Shown: positions 17,389-26,569, numbered from the stretch's first letter. The stretch is DNA of 64,000 bases from Hamadaea flava (GCF_024172085.1 NZ_JAMZDZ010000001.1:5518001-5582000); one strand, 5' to 3'. Notes: generated by a model not told the origin, from the sequence alone. Program-made: numbers and translations.

Positions 17389-18651
17389 ATGGTTTCTCGG
17401 CGCAAGGCGCTGACGCTGGCCGGAGTCGGCGTGGCAGGCGCGGCCGGCGTCGCCGCCGCCGCGTCGGTGCTCAGTGGCGGCGGCGAGTCCGCGACCGCGT
17501 CCGGCACGGCGGCGGACGCCATCACGTTCTACGGCGAGCACCAGGCCGGCATCGTCACCCCCGCGCAGGACCGTCTGCACTTCGTGGCGTTCGATGTGAT
17601 CACCAAGGATCGCGCCGACCTCATCGAGTTGCTGCAGAAGTGGACCGCGGCGGCGGCCCGGATGACCGCCGGGCACGACGCCGGCGTGATCGGCGCCGTC
17701 AGCGGGATCGCCGAGGCGCCACCGGACGACACCGGCGAGGCGCTCGGCCTGCCGCCCAGCGGGCTCACGTTGACCATCGGCTTCGGCCCGAGCTTGTTCC
17801 GGACGGCCGACGGCGTGGACCGCTTCGGCCTCGCCGCCCGGCGTCCGGCCGCCCTCGACGAGCTGCCCGCCTTCCGCGGCGACGCGCTCAAGCCGGAGAT
17901 CTCCGGCGGCGACCTGTGCATCCAGGCCTGCGCCAACGACCCCCAGGTCGCCGTGCATGCCATCCGAAACCTCGCCCGGATCGGGTTCGGCAAGGTGACC
18001 ATGCGCTACTCGCAGCTGGGTTTCGGGCGTACCTCGTCGACGTCGCGCGCCCAGGCGACCCCGCGCAACCTCATGGGCTTCAAGGACGGCACGAACAACC
18101 TCAAGGCCGAGGACGGCGACCTGCTCACCGAGCACCTCTGGGCCGCGCCCGCCGACGGGACACAGTGGATGGCCGGCGGCAGCTACCTGGTCACCCGCAA
18201 GATCCGGATGGTCATCGAGACCTGGGACCGCACCTCGCTCGGCGAGCAGGAGGCGATCATCGGCCGGAACAAGGGCGAAGGCGCACCGCTCGGCCACGCC
18301 AAGGAGTTCGACCAGATCGACTTCGCCCGCAAGGGAGCCGACGGCGGACCGGCGATCGCGATGGATGCCCACGTCCGGCTCGCGCACCCCGAACAGAACG
18401 GCGGCGTACGCCTCCTCCGGCGCGGCTACAACTTCGTGGACGGTTCGGACGCCCTCGGCCGGTTGGACGCGGGGCTGTTCTTCATCGCGTACCAGCGGGA
18501 TCCGCGGAAGCAGTTCGTCCCGGTGCAGCGCGGGCTGGCCAAGTCGGACACGCTCAACGAGTACATCCGCCACGAGTCCAGCGCGGTGTGGGCGTGCCCG
18601 CCCGGCGTCACCGGACCGCAGGACTTCTGGGGCCGCGCCCTCTTCGCCTGA
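17389..18651 (+). CDS. efeB: EfeB deferrochelatase/DyP-type haem peroxidase, Tat-exported
   Basis: DyP-type peroxidase of 420 residues with a twin-arginine signal (SRRKALTLAGVGVAGAAG). The haem domain shows the GxxDG motif in LMGFKDGTNN, the proximal His in AMDAHVRLAHP and the distal Arg segment near GGVRLLRRGYNF. EfeB oxidises ferrous iron or removes iron from haem outside the membrane in the EfeUOB system. The ATG lies 10 bases after efeO, preceded by GGGGGCGGGGC. The operon ends here; the palindrome at 18683 may terminate it. Confidence 0.92.
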   Translation: MVSRRKALTLAGVGVAGAAGVAAAASVLSGGGESATASGTAADAITFYGEHQAGIVTPAQDRLHFVAFDVITKDRADLIELLQKWTAAAARMTAGHDAGVIGAVSGIAEAPPDDTGEALGLPPSGLTLTIGFGPSLFRTADGVDRFGLAARRPAALDELPAFRGDALKPEISGGDLCIQACANDPQVAVHAIRNLARIGFGKVTMRYSQLGFGRTSSTSRAQATPRNLMGFKDGTNNLKAEDGDLLTEHLWAAPADGTQWMAGGSYLVTRKIRMVIETWDRTSLGEQEAIIGRNKGEGAPLGHAKEFDQIDFARKGADGGPAIAMDAHVRLAHPEQNGGVRLLRRGYNFVDGSDALGRLDAGLFFIAYQRDPRKQFVPVQRGLAKSDTLNEYIRHESSAVWACPPGVTGPQDFWGRALFA

Positions 18652-18682
18652 CCCGGCTTGCCCCGTCGCCAGGCCGGCGTCG

Positions 18683-18747
18683 GCGCTGGATCACGGATCT
18701 CGGTCGAATCTTGGCCCAAGGTTCGACACAGAACCCTGATCCAGCGC
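18683..18747. repeat. Intergenic palindrome, same family as the IS110 target
   Basis: Outer arms GCGCTGGATCA (18683-18693) and TGATCCAGCGC (18737-18747) are perfect 11-mers; inner parts pair partly. It contains GGATCTCGGTCGAATCT and GAACCCTGATCCAGC, the same words seen around the IS insertion at 6974-8304. It lies between convergent efeB and the RDD gene and may act as a terminator. Confidence 0.7.
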
Positions 18748-18764
18748 GAAGGCAACCCGCGCGG

Positions 18765-19730
18765 CTAGGAGTGGGGGGCGGCTCTGCGGGGCGCGGGTAC
18801 GCCCGCCGCCGGAGCGGGCGTACCGCCGGTCGGGTAGGCCGTCGGCCAGGGGGCCGGGGCGGTCCACGGTTGCTGCGTCAACGGCGGAAGCTGAGGGAAC
18901 AGTTCGGGCCACAGGGTCGCGTGGGCGGCGCGTGCGGCCGACAGCCGCGCAGCGGTCCGGCGATGCCGTTCGCCCAGCACCGCGGCCAGGTACGCCCAAC
19001 CTGGAGTGTTCGGTGGGGGCGGCGGGTTCGTCTTGGCGAGCACCTCTCCGGCCAGCCGCATGCCGAGCCTGGTCCGGAACGGTTCCTTCAGTTGCCGGCT
19101 GCGGGCCAGGAAATGGCGTACCGACAGGGCCAGCTCGTCGTCGAGGCCGGTCAGGTCGAGGGTCGCCGCCCACGCCGCCAGCGGCGGTGGGGTGACCGGG
19201 ATCCAGCCCCAGGTCGCCGGGGAGCGCTCGTGGATGACCAGCGTCCCGGCGGCCAGGTCGCCGAGGCGTTTGCTCTGTGGATTCGTGGCCATCGTGATGA
19301 GGCTGGCGGCCCAGGTGACCAGCGGCATCAACAGGCCGGGCCATTCGACCGCCGCGCCGATCAGCGCCCGGACGACCGCGTGCCGGAACCTGATCGGGCC
19401 CCCGTCGTCCCGCACGACGCGCAGCCCCATCACGAACTTGCCGGGCGTGCGGCCCTGCGTCACCGTCTCCCACACCGCCTGGTGCCCGACGAACACCGTC
19501 ACGATGATGAGCACCCAGGCGGTCCCGCCCAGGGCGGCGTCCGCCAGCCCGGTCGCGGCCAGCCCGATCAGCGCGACGAGCGCCAGCACCACGAACGTCG
19601 CGAACTGCGAGATCATGTCGATGAGCAGGGCCAGCACGCGCGACCCGGCGCGTGCCACCCGGATGTCCAGGTGCACCGCCTCGCCGCTGACCAAGCCGTC
19701 CGTGGGCGGCTCGGCGATCGCCGTGGTCAT
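18765..19730 (-). CDS. RDD family membrane protein
   Basis: RDD-domain protein of 321 residues. The signature Arg and Asp residues lie in ARAGSRVLALLIDMISQF (RxxAxxxD) near residues 30-45, followed by helices up to about residue 165 (QGRTPGKFVMGLRVV, KRLGDLAAGTLVI). The C-terminal half is soluble and ends in a Pro/Ala-rich tail. I chose the ATG at 19730 (MTTAIAE) because GGGGAGACAG lies directly before it; an ATG four codons upstream would overlap this site. The function of RDD proteins is mostly unknown (transport suspected). It is divergent from the SpoIIM-like gene, as in mycobacterial Rv3694c/Rv3695 neighbourhoods. Confidence 0.8.
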   Translation of the reverse strand: MTTAIAEPPTDGLVSGEAVHLDIRVARAGSRVLALLIDMISQFATFVVLALVALIGLAATGLADAALGGTAWVLIIVTVFVGHQAVWETVTQGRTPGKFVMGLRVVRDDGGPIRFRHAVVRALIGAAVEWPGLLMPLVTWAASLITMATNPQSKRLGDLAAGTLVIHERSPATWGWIPVTPPPLAAWAATLDLTGLDDELALSVRHFLARSRQLKEPFRTRLGMRLAGEVLAKTNPPPPPNTPGWAYLAAVLGERHRRTAARLSAARAAHATLWPELFPQLPPLTQQPWTAPAPWPTAYPTGGTPAPAAGVPAPRRAAPHS

Positions 19731-19880
19731 CTGTCTCCCCATGTCGTACGCGGAACGCTCCCCATGTCGTACGCGGACAGCGCGAGGGTCTGCCGAGCGA
19801 GCAGCCGCAGTCTACGCTGTGGCTGCCGCCGGGGAGTGCTCGCGCGAGCCGCCAGGAGTGCAGTCGGCCGGGGAGGACAA

Positions 19881-20849
19881 GTGGATCTTGACGCGTTCGT
19901 CGCGGAGCACACGGCCGAGTGGCGGCGGCTGGAGGTGCTCAGCCGGCGGCGTCGGCTGACCGCCCGGGAGGCCGACGAACTCGTGGTGCTCTACCAGCGC
20001 GCGGCCACCCATTTGTCGGTCGTCCGCAGCCGCCTGCCCGACCCGTCGCTCGTCGCGCGGCTGTCCCGCCTGGTGCTCACCGCGCGGGCGGCGGTGACCG
20101 GCGGCTCGGCGTTCTCCTGGCGCTCGGTCGGCCGGTTCTTCACCCACGGCTTTCCGCTGGTCGTCTACCGGGCCCGGCGTTGGTGGATCAGCGTCGCCCT
20201 GATCTTCGTCGCGGTCGCCGGGTTCTTCGGCTTCTGGTTCGGCACTCATCCCGAGGCGCTGGCCGTCCTGATGTCGGACGACGCCGCGCAGGCCATCGTG
20301 GACGACGAGTTCGAGAGCTACTACAGCACGTACGCCGCGCCCAGCTTCGCGGCGCAGGTGTGGAGCAACAACGCCTGGGTCGGCGCGCAGTCGTTCGCCG
20401 GCGGCATCCTGTTGCTGCCGGCGGCATACGTGCTGTTCCAGAACGCCTTGAATCTCGGGCTGATGGGCGGGCTCATGGTCAGCCGAGGGCGCGGCGATCT
20501 CTTCTTCGGGCTCATCGCGCCGCACGGCCTCCTGGAGATGACCGCCATCTTCGTCGCGGCCGGACTGGGCCTGCGGATCGGCTGGTCGGCGATCGCACCG
20601 GGACCGGAGTTGAGCCGGGCCGCCGCGGTCGCCCGCTCGGCCCGGACCGGGATGGTCGGCGTACTGGGATTGGTGGCGGTGTTCGCCGTCGCCGCGTCGC
20701 TGGAAGCCTTCGTCACTCCGTCGCCGCTGCCGCTGGTGGTCAAGGACGCGATCGGCGTACTGGTGCTGATCGGCTTCTTCGCGTACGTCACGATCCGGGG
20801 CCGGGCGGCCGAGGCGGAGTCCTTCGAGGCGGACGTTCCCGACGCCTAG
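19881..20849 (+). CDS. Stage II sporulation protein M-like (DUF95) membrane protein
   Basis: Membrane protein of 322 residues with the SpoIIM/DUF95 fold. The N-terminal segment is soluble and basic (AEHTAEWRRLEVLSRRRRLTAREADELV), followed by about five to six helices from residue 95, including GFFGFWFGTHPEALA, SNNAWVGAQSFAGGILLLPAAY and APHGLLEMTAIFVAAGLGLRIG. The GTG at 19881 follows GGGGAGGACAA, a good ribosome site; the frame stays open far upstream but that part has no coding character. Non-sporulating relatives are found beside RDD and MoxR genes, suggesting a shared envelope function; the biochemical role is unknown. Confidence 0.8.
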   Translation: MDLDAFVAEHTAEWRRLEVLSRRRRLTAREADELVVLYQRAATHLSVVRSRLPDPSLVARLSRLVLTARAAVTGGSAFSWRSVGRFFTHGFPLVVYRARRWWISVALIFVAVAGFFGFWFGTHPEALAVLMSDDAAQAIVDDEFESYYSTYAAPSFAAQVWSNNAWVGAQSFAGGILLLPAAYVLFQNALNLGLMGGLMVSRGRGDLFFGLIAPHGLLEMTAIFVAAGLGLRIGWSAIAPGPELSRAAAVARSARTGMVGVLGLVAVFAVAASLEAFVTPSPLPLVVKDAIGVLVLIGFFAYVTIRGRAAEAESFEADVPDA

Positions 20850-20899
20850 CCCGGCCACCAGCGCGTCTGTGACCGGCGCGGCCGTGATAGGAAGCTCGC

Positions 20900-21442
20900 A
20901 TGCTGACAGGTAGCAAGGTCGGGCTCCGGGCCCGGCACGACGACGACCTCCCGATCCTGCGGACCGAGCTGTTCAACGACGTGGTCAACGCCGCACGAGC
21001 GGACGGTTCGCCCTGGCGGCCGATGGCTCCCGGCTCGACGGATCCGCGGCTCGTGGTGGACGACAAGAACCAGAGCGTCGTCCCGTTCTCGGTGGTGGAG
21101 CTGGCCGGCGGGATGCTGGTCGGCACGGCGACCCTGTGGGGCATCGACAACCACCACCGGTCGGCGCACATCGGCCTGGGACTGCTGCCGGCCACCCGGG
21201 GGAAGGGTTACGGCACCGATGTGGTCTCGGTGCTGTGCTACTACGGCTTCGCCGTCCGCGGCCTCCACCGGTTGCAGATCGAGACACTGGTGGACAACGC
21301 CGGGATGCTGCGTGCCGCCGAGCGCAACGGCTTCGTCCGCGAGGGTGTGCTGCGATCCTCCGCCTGGGTGCTGGGCGAGTTCCTGGACGAGGTGCTGCTC
21401 GGTCTCCTCGTCGAGGACTGGCAGCCGGACGAGCGGGACTGA
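20900..21442 (+). CDS. GNAT family N-acetyltransferase (RimJ/RimL-like)
   Basis: GNAT domain of 180 residues. The acetyl-CoA loop is GLLPATRGKGYGTDVV (Q/RxxGxG/A type), followed by the RimL-like signature LHRLQIETLVDNAGMLRAAERNGFVREGVLRSSAW. The substrate, probably a protein N terminus or a small amine, cannot be told. It ends 9 bases from the stop of the convergent DUF58 gene and seems an added gene inside the otherwise conserved SpoIIM/MoxR cluster. Confidence 0.8.
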   Translation: MLTGSKVGLRARHDDDLPILRTELFNDVVNAARADGSPWRPMAPGSTDPRLVVDDKNQSVVPFSVVELAGGMLVGTATLWGIDNHHRSAHIGLGLLPATRGKGYGTDVVSVLCYYGFAVRGLHRLQIETLVDNAGMLRAAERNGFVREGVLRSSAWVLGEFLDEVLLGLLVEDWQPDERD

Positions 21443-21450
21443 CTAGCGAC

Positions 21451-22764
21451 TCAGAGTTTGCCGGTCGCCTTCAGTTCCAGGTAGACGTCGGTGACCCGGG
21501 AGGGGAAGACGTCCGCCGCGGCGTCGAGGACGCGTACGCCGTGCCGTGTGAGCGAGCGGACCACGCGGTCGCGATCCTCCCTCGCCCGCAGTCCGGCGAC
21601 CCGGCGGTACACGGCGGTGGCGTCGGCCGGAGCCGTGCCGACCAGCTCGCCGATGACCGGGTCGTGCAGCGCCGCGACCAGGACGGTGTGCCGAGCGGCC
21701 AGCCGGGGCAGCACCGGCAGCAGACCCTCGCCGAGCGCACCCGGTTCCAACGCCGTGAACAGCACGATGAGGCTGCGCTTGCGTTCGGTCCGCAGCACCT
21801 CGCTGATCACCAGCTCGAAGTCCGTCTCGGCGGTCGCCGGATGCAGCGGCGCCAGCGCGTCGACCAACCGGGGCAGCAGCGTACGCCCAGTCGACCGGGT
21901 CACCTGAGCGCGTACGCGTTCGTCGGCGGCGATCAGGTCCACCTGGTCCCCGGCGTGCTGGGCGACCGTGGCGAGCAGCAGCGCCGCCTCGATGGCGTGC
22001 TCGATCCGGGGCTCGTCGCCGATCCGGACCGCGCTGGTACGCCCGGTGTCGAGCACGCAGACGACTCGGCGGGACCGTTCCGGCCGCCACGTACGCACGA
22101 CGACGTCGTTGCGGCGCGCGGTGGCGCGCCAGTCGATCGACCGGACGTCGTCGCCGACCACGTACTCCCGCAGGGCGTCGAACTCGGTGCCCTGGCCGCG
22201 CCCGCGAATGGTGGTCGCCCCGTCGAGCGTACGCAGCTTGGCCAGCTTCTCCGGCAGGTGCTTGCGCGACTCGAACCGGGGCAGGACGCGTACCGTCCAA
22301 GGTGGAGTCATCGCGTCCGCCCGCGCGTGGCGTACCTGTCGGAAGGCGAAGCCCAAGGGACCGTAAGCCCGCAGCGTGACGCGCACCGCCGGGCGGTCAC
22401 CGCGGCGCGTGGGCGTGATCGCGGTCGTGACCACAGCGGTGGCCTCCGCGGTCAGCTCGATCCGATGCGAGTAGGGCGTGGCGCCGGCGGACGGGGTCCA
22501 CGCGTCGCGGACGTCGAGCCGGTACGCGTCCCCGGTCGGGTTGCCCAGGACGAGCTGGACCTCGCCGGTCTCGCCGAGGCGTAGCACCGTGGTACCGGCG
22601 CGGCTGAGCCGGATCGCGCCGGGGTCGGCCGTGAGCAGCAGGTCCAGCAGGCACACGCCGGCCACCACGACGACGACGCCGAGCAGGGCGAGCCACGGCC
22701 AGGGCCAGATCCACACGGTGGACAGGCCCAGCCCGAACAACAGCGCCGGCCGCCAGGTGATCAT
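21451..22764 (-). CDS. DUF58 domain protein (MoxR-associated, VWA-like)
   Basis: Protein of 437 residues. Two membrane helices occupy residues 1-45 (PALLFGLGLSTVWIWPWPWLALLGVVVVVAGVCLLDLLL), followed by a beta-rich part and the DUF58 signature GRGQGTEFDALREYVVGDDVRSIDWRATARRNDVVVRTW at about residues 190-230. A von Willebrand-like fold follows (RRVVCVLDTGRTS). DUF58 proteins accompany MoxR ATPases and are thought to take part in assembling envelope complexes. The ATG at 22764 overlaps the moxR TGA (ATGA), so the two are coupled. Confidence 0.85.
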   Translation of the reverse strand: MITWRPALLFGLGLSTVWIWPWPWLALLGVVVVVAGVCLLDLLLTADPGAIRLSRAGTTVLRLGETGEVQLVLGNPTGDAYRLDVRDAWTPSAGATPYSHRIELTAEATAVVTTAITPTRRGDRPAVRVTLRAYGPLGFAFRQVRHARADAMTPPWTVRVLPRFESRKHLPEKLAKLRTLDGATTIRGRGQGTEFDALREYVVGDDVRSIDWRATARRNDVVVRTWRPERSRRVVCVLDTGRTSAVRIGDEPRIEHAIEAALLLATVAQHAGDQVDLIAADERVRAQVTRSTGRTLLPRLVDALAPLHPATAETDFELVISEVLRTERKRSLIVLFTALEPGALGEGLLPVLPRLAARHTVLVAALHDPVIGELVGTAPADATAVYRRVAGLRAREDRDRVVRSLTRHGVRVLDAAADVFPSRVTDVYLELKATGKL

Positions 22765-23756
22765 CGGGGCGTCGGCACTCCGGCGAGGACGGTGTCCAGC
22801 ACCGCGTCCGGGGTGACGCCTTCCAGCTCGGCTTCGGGCCGCAGCCGCAGTCGGTGCCGCAGCGTCGGCCGGGCCATGATCTTGACGTCGTCCGGGGTGA
22901 CGTGGTCCCGGCCGGACAGCCAGGCCCAGGCCTTGGCCGTGTTCAGCAGGCTGGTCGCACCGCGCGGCGACGCGCCCAGTTCGACGCTGGGCGTCACTCG
23001 CGTGGCGCGGCACAGGTCCACCAGATACGCCAGTACGCCGTCGGCCACGGTCACCTTGCGGACGGCGTCCCGGGCCCCGGCCAGGTCGGCCGCGCCCGCC
23101 ACGGCGGTGAGCCCGGCGCCGTCGAGGTCGCGCGGGTCGAAGCCGAGGTGATGGTTCCGGACGACGCCCAGTTCCTCGTCGCGAGTGGGCAGCGGCACGG
23201 TCAGCTTGAGCAGGAACCGGTCGAGCTGCGCCTCCGGCAGGGGATAGGTGCCCTCGTGCTCGATCGGGTTCTGGGTCGCCGCGACGAGGAAGGGGTCAGG
23301 CAGCTTCCGGGCGACGCCGTCGACCGAGACCTGCCGCTCCTCCATCACTTCCATCATCGCGGCCTGCGTCTTCGGCGGCGTGCGGTTGATCTCGTCGGCG
23401 AGCAGCAGGTTGGTGAAGACCGGCCCCTCACGGAACTGGAAGTTCGCGCCGCGCGGGTCGTAGATCAGCGAACCCGTGACGTCGCCCGGCATCAGGTCGG
23501 GGGTGAACTGCACCCGCTTGAAGTCCAGCGACAGCGCGGCCGAGAACGATCGCACCAGCAGCGTCTTGGCCACCCCGGGCGGGCCCTCCAGCAGCACGTG
23601 CCCACCGCAGAGCAGCGCGATCGCCAGACCCGCGACAGTGCCGTCCTGCCCGACGACGGCCTTGCCGACCTCGCCACGCAGCCGCGCGAAGGCCGCGCGG
23701 GCCGCGTCGGCGTGCACCGGGGCGGTGACCGGTTCGGCGGTGTTCAGCTCAACCAC
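22761..23756 (-). CDS. moxR: MoxR-type AAA+ ATPase
   Basis: AAA+ chaperone-like ATPase of 331 residues. Walker A GPPGVAKT is at residues 58-65, Walker B is in LLADEINRTPPKTQAAMMEVMEERQV, and sensor 1 is in FLVAATQNPIEHEGTYPLPEAQLDRF. MoxR ATPases load cofactors or mature protein complexes together with VWA-type partners; the DUF58 gene directly downstream is the expected partner. The GTG start overlaps the end of the upstream DUF4350 gene by 8 bases. Orthologous cluster: mycobacterial moxR2. Confidence 0.9.
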   Translation of the reverse strand: MVELNTAEPVTAPVHADAARAAFARLRGEVGKAVVGQDGTVAGLAIALLCGGHVLLEGPPGVAKTLLVRSFSAALSLDFKRVQFTPDLMPGDVTGSLIYDPRGANFQFREGPVFTNLLLADEINRTPPKTQAAMMEVMEERQVSVDGVARKLPDPFLVAATQNPIEHEGTYPLPEAQLDRFLLKLTVPLPTRDEELGVVRNHHLGFDPRDLDGAGLTAVAGAADLAGARDAVRKVTVADGVLAYLVDLCRATRVTPSVELGASPRGATSLLNTAKAWAWLSGRDHVTPDDVKIMARPTLRHRLRLRPEAELEGVTPDAVLDTVLAGVPTPR

Positions 23757-25137
23757 GGTTCTCTCCTTGGGGTGGTGCGGTCACCAGGGCCAGCAGGGCG
23801 TCCAGCCGGGCGGCCAGCGCCACCAGCTCGGCGTCCTTCTTCGGCAGATCGTCGGCCAGAACGGCCAGGTAGTCGGCGGGATCGCCACCGTGCCGGGCGG
23901 CGATCGCGGTGGCGACCGCTTCGGCCTCCGCCGTCGGCGGCAGTCCCACCGCGACCGCGATCTGCGGCCCGACGGTACGCCGCATGGTCTGCGCGCCGCT
24001 CAGCATGGCGCCGGCGCGTTGGTAGAGCCGGGCTCGGCCGAGCACCGTCTCGGCACCGCGTACGCGGAACGGCAGGGGTTCGGCGACGGGCGGCCCGAGC
24101 CGCCGGGCGGCCGCCACGGCGAGCAACACGACGAGGAGCGCCAAGCCGGCCAGGGTCGCCCAGAACCACGGCGGAAGCGCGTCGAACAGCGTCGGCGGAT
24201 CGGGCGGCGACGCACTGTCCTCTTCGGGTTGACCGGATGCCTCGCCGGAGCCCTGCTCGGTCTGGCCCGTGCCCGATCCGGAGCCCGAACCCTGACCGTC
24301 GCCGGAGCCTTCACCGGTTCCGTCACCTGTGCCGCCGCCGCCCGGCGCCAGCGACGGCGGTACGCCGTCCGAACCGGGCGAGGCGTTCGGGTCGACCTTC
24401 GGGCCGGGCTCGGTCTGGTGCACGTCCAGCCAGACGAGCTTCGCCTGTTGACCGAGCAACCCGAGGGCGAACCCGAGGTTGTCGTTCTCGTCGAGCCGGT
24501 CGTTGCGGAACGGGTCGGCCGAGCCGACCGCGATCAGCTCGGTCAGCTGCCAGCGGACCGCCACGACGCCCTGCTCGTAGCAGTAGCGTCCGTCGTCGAA
24601 GGCGGCGTACGCCGAATGCCGGACGGCGGCCGGACCGGCCTGCGTCAGACCGGTGACGACGCAGCCGCCAGGCGGCACGACCGCGGTGGCCCACCGGCGG
24701 TCGACCTGCTCGATCGGGGCGTCGGACCGGGTGAGCACCCCATTGTCCGGCTCGACCAGGACGACGCGCGTCGACGGGGGCATCGAGCGCAGCATCCGCA
24801 GATAGTCGCGATGCATCAACGCGGGCGCGGGGATCAGCAGCGTCGCGTCCCCCTGGTACGCCGACAGCAGCGCGTCGGACGTGCGAGTCTGCCGCTCCAC
24901 GTGGACGCCCCGCTCGATGAGGCGGTCGGCGAGGGTCGCCGAGCCCAGCGCGGCCGAGCTGACCGGGGACAGGAAGTCCGGGTCGTCGACCTCCGGCTCG
25001 TTGAGCGCGTGGAGGACGAGGGTCGCCACGATCAGCGCCAGGACGACGCCGAACGGGATCGCGATCCGGTGCCACCGGCGCTTGGGCTTGGCGACCGGCT
25101 TCGCCGCTACCAGAACGGGCTTCTCCAGGACGGTCAT
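23749..25137 (-). CDS. DUF4350 domain membrane protein
   Basis: Protein of 462 residues: cytoplasmic N terminus, one helix at about 24-45 (IAIPFGVVLALIVATLVLHAL), an extracytoplasmic DUF4350 domain to about residue 240 (GSATLADRLIERGVHVERQT, LLIPAPALM), a Gly/Ser/Glu/Gln-rich low-complexity linker at about 265-315, a second helix (FWATLAGLALLVVLLAVAAARRLG) and a cytoplasmic helical tail. It is coupled by overlaps to DUF4129 upstream and MoxR downstream. Its exact function is unknown. The repetitive linker is long for the family and is disordered by composition. Confidence 0.8.
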   Translation of the reverse strand: MTVLEKPVLVAAKPVAKPKRRWHRIAIPFGVVLALIVATLVLHALNEPEVDDPDFLSPVSSAALGSATLADRLIERGVHVERQTRTSDALLSAYQGDATLLIPAPALMHRDYLRMLRSMPPSTRVVLVEPDNGVLTRSDAPIEQVDRRWATAVVPPGGCVVTGLTQAGPAAVRHSAYAAFDDGRYCYEQGVVAVRWQLTELIAVGSADPFRNDRLDENDNLGFALGLLGQQAKLVWLDVHQTEPGPKVDPNASPGSDGVPPSLAPGGGGTGDGTGEGSGDGQGSGSGSGTGQTEQGSGEASGQPEEDSASPPDPPTLFDALPPWFWATLAGLALLVVLLAVAAARRLGPPVAEPLPFRVRGAETVLGRARLYQRAGAMLSGAQTMRRTVGPQIAVAVGLPPTAEAEAVATAIAARHGGDPADYLAVLADDLPKKDAELVALAARLDALLALVTAPPQGENRG

Positions 25138-25757
25138 CGCGGCACCACCAATGTTTGGTGGACTTCATCGGCGAGCGTACGCATCTGGTCGTCGTGGCCG
25201 GCGGTGGCCGGGTGTTCGGCGTACCAGACCTCGCTGAACAGCGCGCTCGCCGAGCGCAACGACCCGTCGACCTGCGGACGTGCCGAGCCGGCCGCCCGCG
25301 CCAGTTCGGTCACCGTCCACCCCGGACGGTTGTCGATCACGCCGTGCTGCACGAGGTCGCGGATGGCCGACCGATACCGCTCGCGCAGCGCCTCGGCGTA
25401 CCGGCCTTCGGCGGCGAGCCGGTCGGCCAGCGTCTGGTAGACGGCGGGCGGCACCTCGGGCAGCTCCTCCTCCGACGCGATCAGCTCCTCGATCTGCTGC
25501 TCGACGGTCACGCTCTTGGTCTTGGCCTTGCGCTTCCACGGCCAGCGGAACCTGGGTCGCCGCCACCGCCAGCGCCACTTGGGCCAGCGCAGCCGCCACT
25601 TGCGCTTCTCGCCCCGGCGGCGGCGTGGCAGCCAAGCCGGGAAGTAGTACCAGAGCAGCGCCACCGCGGTCGCCAGCAGCAGGAGGATCAGCAGGATCAG
25701 GGGCAGCGAAAGGAGGTCGCTCAAGAGGGCGACGAACTCGCTCCAGGTGCGGCTCAT
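25134..25757 (-). CDS. DUF4129 domain protein with Trp/Arg-rich juxtamembrane stretch
   Basis: Protein of 207 residues with one helix at about 15-38 and a C-terminal DUF4129 domain (AEGRYAEALRERYRSAIRDLVQHGVIDNRPGWTVTELAR, ASALFSEVWYA). Between them, residues 45-81 are extremely basic and aromatic, with seven Trp between residues 54 and 74 among Arg, Lys and Pro. The start at 25757 overlaps the upstream membrane-protein stop (ATGA), and the stop overlaps the DUF4350 start the same way. DUF4129 proteins are usually linked to transglutaminase/MoxR loci. The basic-aromatic stretch should sit at the inner membrane face; its role is unknown. Confidence 0.8.
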   Translation of the reverse strand: MSRTWSEFVALLSDLLSLPLILLILLLLATAVALLWYYFPAWLPRRRRGEKRKWRLRWPKWRWRWRRPRFRWPWKRKAKTKSVTVEQQIEELIASEEELPEVPPAVYQTLADRLAAEGRYAEALRERYRSAIRDLVQHGVIDNRPGWTVTELARAAGSARPQVDGSLRSASALFSEVWYAEHPATAGHDDQMRTLADEVHQTLVVPR

Positions 25758-26569
25758 CGGGACACCACCAGGTGCCCGGGAGTCAGTGCGCCGGGCAGCC
25801 GGGTCAGCGCGATGTCCAGGCCCTCGGTCCGGATCCGCGTCTCCAGGTGCAGGACCGCGTCCAGACTCGCGAGGTTCGCGTACGCCATGGTGTTGACCAG
25901 TGCGAAGCAGGCCGCGGTCGCCCACGGTCCGCTGACCCCCACGAGGTCGAGCGCGCTCGCGGCCCCGAACCCGAAGCCTAGGCGTAGCAACAGCCAGGCG
26001 AAATACCCCAGCAGGCGGATCGCGGCCGCCCGGGCGCCCGACCGCAGGACCATCTTGACGCCCCGCCCGATGGCCCGCAGTGGTCCGACGCCGTCGATCA
26101 CGAGCGCGGCCACCGTCAGTCCCATCAACGGGTACGCCGGAAGCCATCCCAGGGGCAGCAACGTGAGCGTGAAGGTGACCAGGAACGTCACGAGCACCAG
26201 GAGGGCCGCCGAGCCGATGCCGCGTGGCCGGAGCAGGTCACGTGCCCGGAACGGGACGCCGACGGCGGTCGCCGCGACCGCCCGGGCCGACGGTACGCCG
26301 ACGAGCGCGATCACGGCCGACTCCATTCCGGTGCCGAGGGCGACGCCCAGCCAGGCCGGGCCGACGATCTCGCCGATCCAGGGGAAGACCGAGCCGTCGA
26401 AGAAGTTCTCCCGGATCCACACCATCGCCAGCTGCTCCAGGACGGCCAGCCCGAAGGCGACCGGCAGCAGCACCCGGCCGGCGCCGCGGGTCACCTCCAT
26501 GGCGGCGTCCAGAAGCTCGCCCACCGTCAGCGGGCGAAGGGGGAGGGAGGGGGAGCGCACGGCGGACAT
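25754..26569 (-). CDS. Polytopic membrane protein of the MoxR operon
   Basis: A 271-residue protein with about six hydrophobic helices and an N-terminal amphipathic SLPLRPLTVGELLDAAMEV, a motif seen in actinobacterial membrane proteins encoded upstream of DUF4129 genes. I place the start at the ATG 26569 (MSAVRSP); an extension to 26692 has no coding character and would cross the mtrA promoter. It is the first gene of the five-gene minus-strand operon and divergent from mtrA. The purine-rich GGGGGAGGGAGG nearby is the complement of coding sequence, not a ribosome site. Function unknown. Confidence 0.7.
   Translation of the reverse strand: MSAVRSPSLPLRPLTVGELLDAAMEVTRGAGRVLLPVAFGLAVLEQLAMVWIRENFFDGSVFPWIGEIVGPAWLGVALGTGMESAVIALVGVPSARAVAATAVGVPFRARDLLRPRGIGSAALLVLVTFLVTFTLTLLPLGWLPAYPLMGLTVAALVIDGVGPLRAIGRGVKMVLRSGARAAAIRLLGYFAWLLLRLGFGFGAASALDLVGVSGPWATAACFALVNTMAYANLASLDAVLHLETRIRTEGLDIALTRLPGALTPGHLVVSR

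Noticed and set aside
17640-19880. Upstream extension of the SpoIIM-like frame over efeB and the RDD gene
   Set aside because: The frame is open only as a shadow of efeB and the RDD gene; the GTG at 19881 has a strong ribosome site and matches the family start.
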